Shown here: piece by piece, positions 45,726-58,344 of the stretch
Numbering within the stretch: position 1 is the stretch's first letter
Layout of the letters: each line of letters starts with the position of its first letter
From: Mytilus californianus
Lineage: Eukaryota; Mollusca; Bivalvia; Mytilida; Mytilidae
Assembly: GCF_021869535.1 (NCBI RefSeq)
Contig: NW_026262690.1
Span: 88,333,995-88,397,994 of the forward strand
DNA: 64,000 nucleotides
Direction: 5' to 3'
Made by a program: the position numbers and the translations under genes
Notes under the pieces: generated by a model
What the model was told of the DNA's origin: nothing
The model's database searches: none
Seen by the model: the letters and a program-made list of their open reading frames with translations, nothing else

Positions 45726-45779
45726 TTTGAGAAACAGACCCTATCATGAAACTTTAACCTAGATCAATGATCCATGAAA

Positions 45780-47400
45780 TGAGATCGAGGTCAGAAGAAA
45801 ACTGTCTGACGGACATGTAGAATTTTCAATGATCGCACATACAAAATATATGAATAGTTACATGTATCCAATTACTCATAAGTGAGAAAATCATATTTCA
45901 AAAAAATATATTGTTTTTTTTAGCTGAATCATGAAAATTGGGTCAAGGTTAATGGACACATGACAACGGAAATGTCGTAAAATAGGGCATCTGTATACAA
46001 TATATGAAGCGTCCAAGTCTTCGACCTTCTGAAATGTAAAGCTTTATATAAATAGTTTATGTTGCCGCCGCCGCAAGATTAACATCCCTATGTCTCGCAT
46101 TCTGTAAATTTCGTCGCAGGCGAGACAAAACCGGCTATCCGAGTAAAAAACTGTCGTATCTAAATAGATATTGACCAAGGCAATTGTAAAATATTGACCA
46201 CATTTCAAGCTGTCTTTCTGCTCATGAAAAAACGGAAACAAGGGGTTCAAAACATTATAAATGTCGTGCATATGATATATGTTGAACTAGATTAATTTGA
46301 CTACGAAGCAGTGAACCGTTTATAATACTACTCTTAGCAAACCGGGGACTCTGATTTTGGCGGGTTATTTTGTTGAATATGATGTATCTGAAAGTATGGA
46401 ACAAACATGACTGTCTAAATAAAAGTTCTGCTACCCTCATATTGAAAGTGCACATAACAAGCCAGAAATATAAATAGACGATAGTTCGATTTTTTGTTAA
46501 AAATTGACCGGGTCATGTTCAATTTCTTTTAGGTACACCGAAGTTTCTGATATTGTCTATTCCTATTCCTTAGGATCATGAATAAAAGTCGATGTTCAAA
46601 TTCAATATTCTTATATATACTATAGAATAATATGTTTTAAATTAGTATATACAATAACAAAGGAGAAATAAAAAGAAAACAATAAAAGTCAGATCAAACA
46701 CAAAAAGACAGTTGATATATTAATATCTCTACACTAGGCAAAAAAAAAGCTATTACTTAAACGTTACATTTAATCAATTAAAAGTATGTAGTTACTATAA
46801 TAAAAAGCTCATTCAAAGTAATTACCTGCTAATGTCCTACTCTTTAATATTATAATATCGGCCGCTTAACATACTTCTGAGTTTATTTCATACAACTACG
46901 TCAAGAAAAAAGATCTTGCTCAATGATTAAGTTATAAATCTAAAATTATATTTTTTGCCATCATAAGTATAGCATAAGTAAACCGTACACGGTGTTTGGG
47001 CAGGTATTCTATGATGGGCCCTCGTAAATTTATTCATATGTGCATTAAGTGTTAGGTCTAATCAATGTGGTTCTATTCCTAATACTCATTGGTTCATTAT
47101 TTAGCAAAGATGGCTGCGACATAAAATGATATAATTGGACGGACTTGCTGCTATTTGGACATCCATGTAGTCGACTCTCTGTACCTTTGATTTTATTGGT
47201 TTTTAGAAAACAAAGTATTGCATAATATTACAATTATATGACAATAAAGTGTGCGACATTAGGACGGCATGATTTCAGCAGGCTAATCATACCATATCTC
47301 CTTATTTTCATATATTAAGTACTTTGGTCTTTTTTTTTCATTAGCTGCCAAATGAGCAAGTTAAGTACTTTGGTCTATCTTTCAGTAGCTGTGAAAAAAC
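45780..47400. other. Intergenic sequence without recognised genes
   Basis: AT-rich, with only short chance open frames. A CCGCCGCCGC patch is near 46065, and an M1-like scrap (CTAATCATACCATATCTCC) is near 47282. Confidence 0.4.
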
Positions 47401-47404
47401 GGTA

Positions 47405-47590
47405 AAATAGCAAATACCGAACTCCAAGGAAAATTCAAAATAAAAAGTCATTAATCTAAATGCACAATCAAAAGCTCAAACACATCAAACAACTGTAATA
47501 TTCCTGACTTGGTACAGGCATTTCCTTATGTAGAAAATGGTGGATTAAACCTAGTTTCATAACTAGCTAAACCTCTCACTTAAGAATCGA
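47405..47590 (-). repeat. Dispersed mussel repeat M4, inverted
   Basis: CCTGACTTGGTACAGGCATT and GCTAAACCTCTCACTTAAG match the 11215 copy. It abuts a palindrome and lies near a Penelope-like fragment on the same strand. Confidence 0.65.
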
Positions 47591-47757
47591 AAAAATTCCT
47601 TCTTGTCATGCTCTATGCTCATTTTAACATGGGTAGGCATTATATTTGACCATATTTTACACCTCGCTAACGCTCAGTGTAAAATATCGACAAATATAAT
47701 GCCTGCCAATGTTAAAATGAGCATAGAGCATGACATGAAGGAATTATTTCTTAAATT
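47580..47757. repeat. Near-perfect foldback, ~80-bp arms
   Basis: ATTCCTTCTTGTCATGCTCT and CATTTTAACATGGGTAGGCA on the left are reversed on the right (TGCCTGCCAATGTTAAAATG, AGAGCATGACATGAAGGAAT), with a ~14-bp centre CTCGCTAACGCTCA. Confidence 0.85.
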
Positions 47758-47809
47758 AAGATGATAAACAACGTCAGTACCTAGAATCTAGTATACTTCA
47801 AGACCATCA

Positions 47810-48735
47810 TGTATTTGATGATTTTTTTAGATAAAGGACGAGCGTTTTTTTGATATAACCCTGGTTCATCAACTTTCTGCTCAGACACTGGTGACGTTTT
47901 ATAAAGTCTGAGTAGCAGCTGCATGCTCTTGAATACCGAGTGAGTTGGGAAATGTATATCTCATGTGCAGGTGAAGTTTGTATATTGCTGCTAAGGTGGG
48001 GGAAATTTTTAATTTCAAAATTAAAATCGTCTCGTTTGTCATAGGTTCTGGTACTGAGATGAACGCTTATGTCAAATTCGAGGTATAAGTTTAAAAAATG
48101 AGGCGGAGGAAGCCGTGTCTGTTGTTTCTTTTATTTCTAGTTCTGGAGGATATTAATGGAACCCAATCAGAAAAGTTTGGATTGTTAATGGAAAGAACAT
48201 CATCAATATATCTGAATGTGAAATTAAATGATCTGGCCTCTTTGATCTTCTTGTTTTTGACTAGTGTCTGGAGGAACTCCGACTCATTTGAAAATAAGAA
48301 GAGGTCGACAAGGAGAGGCGCACAGTTCGTTCCTATAGGAATGCCAACAATTTGTTCAAAAAGTCTCCCTCCAAATTCAACAAATATGTTGTTAATAAGA
48401 AACTCCATTATATTGATCACTTGTTCCTCTGTGTAGCATGTTTTACCTTTTTGTTCACTATTAACAAAATATGCCGTACGGTATCCCAAAGCAACAATTT
48501 ATAGCGTATGCTACCATTTTTATATTGAAAAGCATTATAGATTATTTCTTTTAGACGATTTTTCAATTTCACATTGGGATTGGAGGGTATACAGGGTTGA
48601 AAAATCAAAAGTTTTGATAGAATTAATTTTAGAGGAAGATCGAGATTTAAAAATTATCCAGAAGTTCTTTAGAGTTTTTAGAATCCACATATGGTTAATA
48701 CCACTACGAGAGTAAACAGTTTCACAGTATTTTAT
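47810..48735 (-). pseudogene. Penelope-like reverse transcriptase fragment
   Basis: Minus-strand frames, in order: TVYSRSGINHMWILK, FDFSTLYTLQ, LKNRLKEIIYNAFQYKNG, then GGRLFEQIVGIPIGTNCAPL, FRYIDDVLSINNPNF and, further left, HEIYISQLTRYSRACSCYSD. These are RT palm motifs (GIP.GTN.AP, YIDDV) and the following conserved part of Penelope-like elements. The catalytic YIDD is intact, but frameshifts separate the segments and both ends are missing. Confidence 0.85.
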
Positions 48736-49627
48736 AAGTGTTCAGAGTGTATGACGGCATGATTTCAAATGGATAAGTACTTTGGTCTTTCTTTCATTAG
48801 CTGTTAGTGTTCTGTAATACGTCATTGTTTTAACTTGAACAAATATTTTTGTTAATTTATAAAACCGTTATTTAGGAGTAATGTGTTTTTACTGCATGTA
48901 CCGAAACAATGCATGATATTTTATGTAAAATCAAGGAGACGTAGTAGGATTGCCAATAAGACAAATACTAACCAGAATCTGAAACAATTCAAAAGGGAAA
49001 AATATATGCTACAACTATAAACCAACAAAAACAAATAGAGAAAACATACATGTATACTATACCTTTATTGTTAATCTACTCAAATAGTTTTCAAGAAAGG
49101 GGATGATTGAGAACTATAAAAAAAAATGACTTATCTAACCTAACCATATAATATGCACAATATAGCTGATTTAAGTCAGTGGTTGTCCCTTGTATGTCTT
49201 ATGGGTTTTTTATGTGTTCTTTTCCTCTCTTTTTTTAAATTTTTTGAGGAAATTGGTATTTCATTGTCTGTTAAATTTGTTCACATCTTTTAAAGACTCG
49301 GAACAATTTTAGAGTTTCAATTTGTATGTGTTATGCACAATTGTTTTGTTTGTGTAAGACAGTGTTGACCACTGACACTATACAATAATTTAGTTATTTG
49401 TGTCGTTTGATTGCTGTCTCATTGACGTACACATGTACACCCTACACATTTCTTCTACTCCGTATCAAACATACATTGCGTTCAAAGAGTTTCCTGGATT
49501 TAAGCTTTAATAGGGGAAGAAGATGCAAAGACAGCAATCAAACACAAACAACGCTGTGGCCACATATAAACAGACGAACATACAAATAACAATCGACAAA
49601 ACACTTAACAGAATACTATCAATAAAT

Positions 49628-50703
49628 ACTATTTCAACCAACAACCGGGGTGAAAACGAGTGTACAAAATACTAAAAATTGATAAATACGAATTCAACCA
49701 ACAACCAGGGTAAACACGAGTGTACAGAGTACTAAAGATAAATAAATACGAATTCAACCAACGACAGGGGTAAACAAGAGTGTACAGTGTACTAAAGATA
49801 AATAAATACGACTTCAACCAACAACATGGGTAAACAGAGTGTACAGAGTACTACAGATAAATAAATACGAATTCAACCAACAATCAGGGTAAACAGGAGT
49901 AAATAAATACGAATTCAACAAACAACCAGGGTAAACAGAGTGTACAGAGTACTACAGATAAATAAATACGAATTCAACCAACAATCAGGGTAAACACGAG
50001 TAAATAAATACGAATTCAACAAACAACCAGGGTAAACACGAAAGTACAGAGTACTAAAGATAAATAAATACGACTTCAACCACCAACAAGGATAAACACG
50101 AGTGTACAGAGTACTAAAGATAAATAAATACGAATTCAACCAACAACCTGGTTGAACAAGAGTGTACAGAGTACTAAATATAAATAAATACGAATTCAAC
50201 CAACAACCAGGGTAAACACGAATGTACAAAATACTAAAGATTGATAAATACGAATTCAACCAACAATTAGGGTAAACACGAGTGTACAGAATACTAACGA
50301 TAAATAAATACGACTTCAATCAACATCCAGGGTGAACAAGAGTGTACAGAATACTAAAGATTGATAAATACGACTTCAACCAACAACAAGCGTAAACACG
50401 ATTGTACAGAATACTAAAGACTGATAAATACGAATTCAACCAATAACTTCGATAAACACGAGTGTACTAAATACTAAAGATTGATAAATACGAATTCAAA
50501 CAACAACAAGGGTAAACATGAGTGAACAAAGATAAATAAATACGACTTCAACCAACAACAAAGGTAAACACGTGTGTACAAAATACTAAAAATTGATAAT
50601 TGCGAATTCAAAAAAAACCGGGAGGAACACGATTGTACAGAATATTAAAGATTGATAAATACGAATTCAAACAACAACCAGGGTAAGCACGATCGTACAG
50701 AAT
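49628..50703. repeat. 60-bp minisatellite, ~18 copies
   Basis: Unit: GATAAATACGAATTCAACCA, ACAACCAGGGTAAACACGAG, TGTACAGAGTACTAAA and a few more bases. Most units are 60 bp; two shortened units, at about 49890 and 50000, lack the middle. Sixty is a multiple of three, so the minus strand reads open with a 20-residue period (134 codons at 49915-50319). Confidence 0.92.
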
Positions 50704-51477
50704 ACTTCAATACCCTGTTTGTCCTTCCCTCGACTCTTTTAAAGAGCAAATTATCAAATTTGATTTTTTCCCCCCTTTTCACCAAAAATGATTTTTTTTT
50801 TAATTTAGCCAATATCTCATGCCCGTCTGTTTATGCACAGCGCACTAATCATTTGTTCGAACAGCTCGTATTAAGTCTAAGTATGGTGGAAGAAATAAAA
50901 ACAAATTTCATTGAAGTGGCCATGGTTATTGTTTAGTAAAATATTTCTTAAACCAGAGACACATAATACCAGAGCTTGGTTACCCTATCTTAAGGACATA
51001 TTATCTATTGAAATAGCATACGACTCTCTCATTATTTTTGTGCACTGATATATTTTCATTGATTCATTTTTTTTTCTTCTCATTTTCAGACATTTTTGCA
51101 AACGTGGTTTATCAGATTCGAGAAAGCTTTTGTTTAAAATGTTCAATACCGTAAAAAAGAACAAAAGGCAAAATGACTTTCTGATTTAATCAAATTTCTT
51201 TTAAAGTTATTTATAATTCTTCTGATATTTTTTTAATATTCCTTTTAAAGTCGACTCATAAATGCACTTCGATTCTTATATCATATTATTTTCTCTAATG
51301 TTATGCTATTATATTATACTGACAAAAGTCATAAAAATCTAATTAGTGATAAAGAATTCACTAGCCACGAGGAATTATCTATCCATGATGTTTTATTTGA
51401 TTTCATGTGTTAATTTCCGTCTCATGGTTCATCTCTCCCATGTGTTTAGATTTTGGAATAGAATATGCTGTCCATCT

Positions 51478-51776
51478 GGGAAGAACAGATTTAAAACAAG
51501 AATGTGTCCATAGTACATGGATGCCCACTCACACTATCATTTTCTATGTTCATTGGACCGTGAAATTGGGGTCAAAACTCTAATTTGGCATTAAAATTAG
51601 AAAGATTATAATTTTTTATCATAGGGAACATGTGTATTAAGTTTCAAGTTGATTGGACTTCAACTTCATCAGAAACTACCTTGACCAAAAACTTTAACCT
51701 GAAGCGGGACAGACGGACGGACGGACGGACAGACCGAAAAACATATTGCCCCTCTACTATCGTAGGTGGGGCATTA
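51478..51776 (+). mobile_element. Pearl-type non-autonomous element
   Basis: It starts AAGAATGTGTCCATAGTACA, has a (ACGG)n stretch near 51710-51735 and ends GTAGGTGGGGCATTAAAA. This matches the short Pearl-like type, with a GTGTCC start and a GGGGCAT-AAAA end shared with 58062-58344. Confidence 0.6.
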
Positions 51777-52813
51777 AAACACAGGAGAGAATCGTGTGAT
51801 CATTCTCTAACATTTGACTTTTAAATGTTGATTTGATAAGAGGTATGTCTCCTTTCCACGGAAATATTGCCAGATATTTGAAATATAATTAAGAGGAGTA
51901 ATAAGGTATACTATAATTTCCAATGTACTACAAACCAAACTCCGTTAAACCGTTGAAACTCTGTATCTAATTTCGTAAACAAATATATATTGATTCATTT
52001 TTTTGTCTTCTTTTGAACATCGCCAACAGTAAAAACTTTCGGCATTTTAAGTTTTAAAAATCTGAAGCGTTACCATAGTGTATTTGCTATATAAATTACC
52101 AAACAAGCTCTCTTACGGCATATGCTCTTCAACGTTTTGGGTTAATGTAATTATAAGGTTCTTTTAGAAGTTTATTACAGTGCAGAAAATATATTCTGGA
52201 CAAATTGCAAAATTCGCTACGTAATGCATGTAATGTTTTTTTTTGTTTTGTTGGAATGCTGTCTCATTAACGTATACACCAGACCACTTAAAACTCGCTC
52301 TGAGGCAATTATATAATTTTTTTTTAATAATGACTGGCTTATTTTAAACATATAGTAAAAACACTACTTCACAAAAGGAAAACAATATATATTCCACCAC
52401 TTATTAGTACATTAAAAATAAATTCACATATGACATTTATAATGAGTAAATTTGATCCCTATTATACTTGACTACCAGCCTTATAGAGGGTATCCTCTAA
52501 AAGTACAGTACAGTTATATCTATTAAAAATATTCAATAATCATGTCAATACTAAATTGACTTTGATATGCCATTAAACCCATTGAAGTGACACTCGAAAT
52601 TTCTAATCGCAGTGTTCATATCATTACACGTGGGCGCTGTTTTATAGGAATGAAAAGAGAGAATGTTAATAACTTAACCCAGCTGAGTTACAAAAGAGAA
52701 GTTCGTGACTGTAAGCTTGGAACTAATGATGTTTTATTTAATGTCCTTACAAAATGACTACCTACATGTTTTATTTTTACGTCGTGAATTCAAAATGATA
52801 CGGAGCATAAAAA

Positions 52814-53685
52814 AGGTGTAGGTAGGTTTGCATGTTAATCTATTATACAAACAAAGAATTGCATGATTACCCATGTGGAATTAACGAACGACCGACTTAA
52901 GAAAAGATCATCAGTTATCCATGTATCAGGCGATGACTGCTATATGGTGTGAGACCACCAAATTGAATTCAAAATCCCTATCTATTCAACCAAATGTTTC
53001 AATTTGCACAGCTTTCTAAATATTTTACCTTAAATTTAACTTCATAGAAACCAGGTATATCCTGAATTGTGCATGTATCACTTTCCTGTAAGCCAATTTT
53101 CAACCAATGTTAAAAGTCTTGTAGCAAAATACCAATGTTCCGAAAGTAACTACTACTAAAATTAACACCAGGTTTTCTGGAAATCTTAAATAAGTATACT
53201 ATGGAGAGTATTAATCCTCAATGTTTCATGCAAACTCATAGACAAGTAAATTTGGGCTCAAAATGGTCTAAATATAATTCTCTTTCACCAACAGTTTCAT
53301 TTCTGTAAATTTGTTGGTTAGTTTAAGTTAACAATGAAAACAAAAGTACTATTTTTGTCAGGGAAGGGCTACTTTTACATACGTTCTAAATTGGAGTGGG
53401 TGAATTGGTGGCCCCCGTCACTATTCATAGCTCTACACTGTATCTAGCCAAATACTAGTTTGGTACTAAGTCCGATCTAAAAGTCAGTATCTGACACGAA
53501 TTATCTTTATGAGCGCTGTATGGAAAAGAAGATACGTACATGATCGAATATACGACTTTGCATCAGGGGCATTTGTCTCTTTAGAAATACACGTTTACTT
53601 TCAGTGTATACTATGTACTATCCACATCCAGTTATATGAAAAACCAACGAGTTTTTAGATAAATAGGTGTGGAAAATAAAACGAA
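52814..53685 (+). repeat. Segmental duplicate X, copy 1
   Basis: GTGTAGGTAGGTTTGCATGT to the ~52945 region, and TATCTGACACGAATTATCTT to GTGGAAAATAA near 53685, are matched in the same order and orientation at 55818-56190. Copy 1 carries about 480 extra bases (52945-53430). Confidence 0.7.
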
Positions 53686-53764
53686 CGTTGTTTTTTATAG
53701 TGATTAAGTTTATTAAACAATATTGACTGCTGTACCCCAATTTTTGACATATTTACCTATTATA

Positions 53765-55030
53765 TAGATAGAAGAAAATGTGGTATGAGTGCCAATGAGA
53801 AAACTCTCCATCCAAGTCACAATTTGTAAAAGTAAACCATTATAGGTCAAAGTATGTCTGTTTGTTTTGCTCACACATTGTTGTCAATATAATGGAATTC
53901 TATGCGACTGTCATACAAGTGAGAGGTTTAGCTAGCTATAAAACCGGGTTTAATCTACCATTTTCTACATAAGGAAATGCCTGTACCAAGTCAGGAATAT
54001 GACAGTTGTTTTCCATTCGTTTGGTTTGTTTGAGCTTTTTATTTTGCCCTTTTTTAAGGGACTTTCCGTTTTGAATTTTTCGGTATTTTTATTAATTTAC
54101 ATTTTATCCTAAACCTATAGAATTTGATAGTAACGGTACCCTAATAAATTGGCAATTATAGGTCGTCGTACGGCCTTCAACAATGAGCAAAAACTCATAC
54201 CGTATAGCAAGCTATAACAGACGGCAATTTAATTGGCCGATTGGTATCACTTGTTTTGGTTACTCACCAAACTTTTTGAAGATAACGGAACTATAAACAA
54301 CTGTCATACATGTACAAGTGGTAGATTTAGCTAGCCATAAAACCAGGTTTAACCCACCATTTTCTTCGCCAAATTCCACATGAATTCCTATACGAAGGCA
54401 AGAATAGTTGTTTACCATTGATGTAGTCGAGCGTTTCATTTTGTCAGGTTTTATGGATTTCCCCTTTTTAAATTTATCTTTGAGTTCGATATTTCTTGAA
54501 ATACTTTTTTTAACTAGTCTTTTTTCTGTTTTCGAGGGAGAATTTCTGTCTGTGTGGTACATATAGAAGTAAGATGTTGTAGGATGATTGTCAATGAAAC
54601 CGGAAAACAAATGACGTAGAAGTTAACAACTATATAGATAACCATACAGTATAGTAAGCTATAAAAGGCCCCGAACTGACAATATCAAACAATTCAAACG
54701 AGAAAACAAACGGCTTGATTTATGAACAAAACAATAAACGAAAAACAAATATGATATACAGCAACAAACGACAACCATTGAATTACAGACTCCTGACTTG
54801 GGACAGGCACATACAGACTGTGGCGGGGTTAAATATGTTTACGACATTTTTATCATGCATACAATATATATATCTACATATATATATATCAAAATAAGTG
54901 ACGACAGACGTAATCGATCGGATAATCCAGGGTTATATACATGTAGGTATAATTTATGACATTTGGTCTCTTGTGGGGAGTTGTCTTTGTCTCATTGGCA
55001 ATCACACAACATCTTCTTATCTTTATAAAT
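53765..55030. repeat. Cluster of nested dispersed repeats
   Basis: In order: M1 scrap (53765-53855), M4 (53905-54085), M1 scrap (54150-54215), diverged M4 (54295-54480), M1 minus (54560-54850) and M1 tail plus (54955-55030). They break the surrounding duplicated sequence. Confidence 0.6.
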
Positions 55031-55817
55031 ACTAACCAGGGGCGGATCTAGGGGGCAGGGGACCTGCGCCCCCTTACGGAGCTTCATATATGATAAATAT
55101 ATTGATTTTTTACAAGTATCACACTAAACACCAAAAATGATAGATCAGCATTTATAAATTGCAAAATGTTTGACCTTTCGTCTTAGGGATTGAACACGTG
55201 GCAATACCACCTGCACTGAGCCCAGCGCCATAGACTACTCGGGCAACTTGCATATAAAATATAACTTTCCATAATGTATATGAATGTTTGATAAAAAAAA
55301 AAAAAACGCTTACCCTATACGTACACATATCGAATTTACTTATTAACGTATATCTTATGTGAATAGAAGGGGGTTTATTCTTAGTGGTAAGTTGATATAT
55401 TCTGCTAACTTAAAGTCTTTTACTTTTCATGTTTATCAATGAATTTGTAAAATGTCACCGCAAATTATAATATTTGTCATTCAAGTTTTTTTTATAGCTG
55501 TGACTGTTTATGTGTCTAATATATCTATAAATTTTCATTTTGTTCATTTCATTTATCTTATCGGTTAATCCTTCAATTTTTTTTTTTTCGGGTAAATATT
55601 TTATTCTTTTCATTCTGATGCCAATATTTCATCAGTGATCTTCAATTAAAACGATGTAAATGTATCATCAAAGCATAAAGATGTGTGAAATCAACATGGA
55701 TGGCTTGTTCGTTTGTGTCCAAATACGAGAAGTTCCTAATATAACCATTAAAAATCTATCTATGAAAAGTATTGCTATATATGGTAAATCGTGAATACAA
55801 AGCATTACACGAGAGTT

Positions 55818-56190
55818 TGGGTGTAGGTACGTTTGCATGTTAATCTATACACACAAAAAATTGTATATCCAAGCGGAATTAACGACTGACTTAATTAAAA
55901 GAAAAGTTAATCATTTATCTATGTATCGGGCGATGACTATGCTATATGTATCCCGTAGCTCCATCTTGCCAAATACTAGTTTGGTACTTATCTAAGTTGT
56001 CGGTATCTGACACGAATTATCTTTTAAGCGCTCTCTGGAAAAGAAGATACATTATCGAATATACGACTTTGCATCAGGGGCAATTGTCTCTGTAGATATA
56101 CACGTTTACTTTCAGTGTACTATCCCCATCCAGTTAAATGAAAATCCAACGAATTGTTTGATAAATGGGTGTGGAAAGTATACTACACGT
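55818..56190 (+). repeat. Segmental duplicate X, copy 2
   Basis: GTGTAGGTACGTTTGCATGT, then GCCAAATACTAGTTTGGTAC, TATCTGACACGAATTATCTT and ATACGACTTTGCATCAGGGG. It matches 52814-53685 without the internal 480 bp. Confidence 0.7.
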
Positions 56191-56439
56191 TAATAATAAA
56201 CGAGGAGAGGTACCGTAATAAATTGGTAAAAAATAGACTGAAAATAAGAAAAAACATATACGAAGGTTAAAATCTGTTTAAAGTAAGTGATTCCATTGGG
56301 GTCATGTTGCACAACACGACAGGTGTTTCTGGTGGAGCAGAAACTGCTCACCTTTCCGTAGAACATCCCGATGTCCCGTGTTTTAGTGGGTTTGGGTTGT
56401 TCTTGTAAAATGTCTAATTATCTGTATATTTTCTTGTGG

Positions 56440-56570
56440 CTGACTATGCGGTATGGGTTTTGCCCATTGTTGAAGGCCGAACGGTGACCTATTGTTGTTA
56501 ACGTCTATGTCTCTGGTGGAGAGTTGTCTCATTGGCAATAATACCACATCTTCTTATGTTTATATTGTTG
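56440..56570 (+). repeat. Dispersed mussel repeat M1 fragment
   Basis: GACTATGCGGTATGGGTTTT through CAATAATACCACATCTTCTT. Confidence 0.65.
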
Positions 56571-56789
56571 ACTTGTTTTCCTTTTACCTTTTTTCTCTTC
56601 TTTTGACCATTGTCTGTATCCTTCTTAAAGTTATCAATAGCCCAATTGTAATTTCTAGGTCATAGTATTCTCTCCAGTGTATATTCTTAATGTTAAATCA
56701 TTTATTGACAACAAACAGAGAGCCCTGTTAGATCAATCATCCTTTTAGTACATACCGTAATACCATTCTCATCCGGAAAAAACATTTAA

Positions 56790-57215
56790 TGTACTCTAAT
56801 TCGCCGATAATTTCCCATATGCAGTGACCTTAAAAAATTACGTGACCTCTCATTAAAACTACAGCCATCGCACAGCGAAAGTGCGAGGGGAAAACAGGCA
56901 TGACAGAATGTAAACAAACGTGAACTGGAAAGTATATAGTAATAACTGATTCTTAAAAGACAAATTAAATACACCAAATCATTTAACAACTGTAAGGAAA
57001 TTTAAAGTTAAATTCACAAATGGGAACGCATGGAATATATAAAAAAATCATGGCTCTATCAGTTCACTTATTTTTCACATGTTCCACGTGCTCTGTGATG
57101 ATTGTTTATCAATGTCGCAATCCGGTAAACTTCGGAAACAAACTCGAAAGTTAATTAGCTTGCGATCAACATTCACTGAATGGAGTGTTATTTATATTAC
57201 GTTATAGATTCGTAA
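56790..57215 (+). repeat. Segmental duplicate Y, copy 1
   Basis: CTAATTCGCCGATAAT, GAATGTAAACAAACGTGAAC, GGGAACGCATGGAA, TCATGGCTCTATCA, CCACGTGCTCTGTG and ATCCGGTAAACTTCGG. All blocks recur in the same order at 59489-60250. Confidence 0.75.
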
Positions 57216-57350
57216 TAAATAAAAAAAAAAAACGTGCATACAGGACTTAGTTAAGTATATATGCATGCATTGGTTCAATAATTTCGAAAACATTAAAATT
57301 ACAAGAAACTAGTTTCATTTGAATTTAAAAAGTTTTGAAAGTGATGTTTA

Positions 57351-57505
57351 TGTATGTCATGTAAACATGGAAATAAATGTTAGTATTGAACTTATCAAGG
57401 AAAATATTAACGTATACCGTTATCGGATTGACATAAAAATAACAAAATGTGGTATGATTACCAATGAGACCACTATCCATCAGAGACCAAATGAGCATAC
57501 ACAGG
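57351..57505 (-). repeat. Dispersed mussel repeat related to M1
   Basis: GTCATGTAAACATGGAAATA with GGTATGATTACCAATGAGAC, colinear with 31868-32025. Confidence 0.65.
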
Positions 57506-57551
57506 TAAAATAGCTACGGACGTTGAACAATACTTCCGTAAAACATCCATA

Positions 57552-57696
57552 TCACGGACGTTTTACTGACGTATAATACCAAACTCCCCGGCAGTTCCAG
57601 GTCCGGGCTGCATACTACTCTACACAGAACAATAGTTCCGGATCGGAAACGATCACTGTACGGAGTTTGGTACCACGTCCGTAAAACGTATTACGG
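57552..57696. repeat. Imperfect foldback, ~35-bp arms
   Basis: CGGACGTTTTACTGACGT and ATACCAAACTCC are reversed as GGAGTTTGGTACCACGTCCG and TAAAACGT. The centre is GC-richer than its surroundings. Confidence 0.6.
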
Positions 57697-58061
57697 GTGA
57701 ACAATCACATGTTTTATGTTTTAAATTATTAAAAAACATTGCATAATATTTGCCTTGTGCATTTCTTTCATAATGTAACATTAAGAAACTGATGCGTCAA
57801 GGTGCAAAAATGGTTTTAAGAAAATGTGATGTTTTGATTAATGATGAAGTTAAGTTTTTGACATCCCGCCATGAGTTAAGGATTATACTGCCCTTCAATT
57901 ATACCATGTACTTGTCTTTTGGCTTTTTGTTTTACTGGTTTGCTGTCTCATAATATAGGTGTAATAAAAATTATATTTCACAGTGTATTGGAAATCTTAA
58001 AATAACATTTTTTTTGTTTGTTAAATGGATGTTTTGACATAGGCTACATATTATATTAATA

Positions 58062-58344
58062 AATGGAGAATGTGTCCATTGGACACAGATGATGCCCCCG
58101 CTTGCATATAACGTTATAGAGGGACATAACTCAAGAACTGTAAGAGTGACGCAACCCAAATTCCAACTTGATTTGTGTTTTGTGGTAATAAGCATTGTGT
58201 ATAAGTTTCATAACATTTGGTTGAGACAAACTTAAGTTAGAGAACGGAAACTAATTTTTAGACGAACGGACGTACGGACGGACGGACGTAAAGACGGACA
58301 AGGGTAACACTTAATGCCGACACCGTTGCGGCGGGGGCATAAAA
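58062..58344 (+). mobile_element. Pearl-type non-autonomous element
   Basis: It starts GGAGAATGTGTCCATTGGAC, has a GACGG-type stretch near 58262-58300 and ends GGCGGGGGCATAAAA. It is related in plan to 51478-51776. Confidence 0.6.

Noticed and set aside
45278-45762. Gly-rich and Lys-rich open frames
   Set aside because: They are caused by the poly-G tract and A-rich repeat.
48098-48436. Plus-strand 112-codon frame
   Set aside because: It is antisense to the Penelope-like RT.
49915-50319. Minus-strand 134-codon frame
   Set aside because: It is a translation of the 60-bp minisatellite; no start context, splice sites or known domain.
54260-54610. Minus-strand 116-codon frame
   Set aside because: It runs through the M4 repeat cluster.
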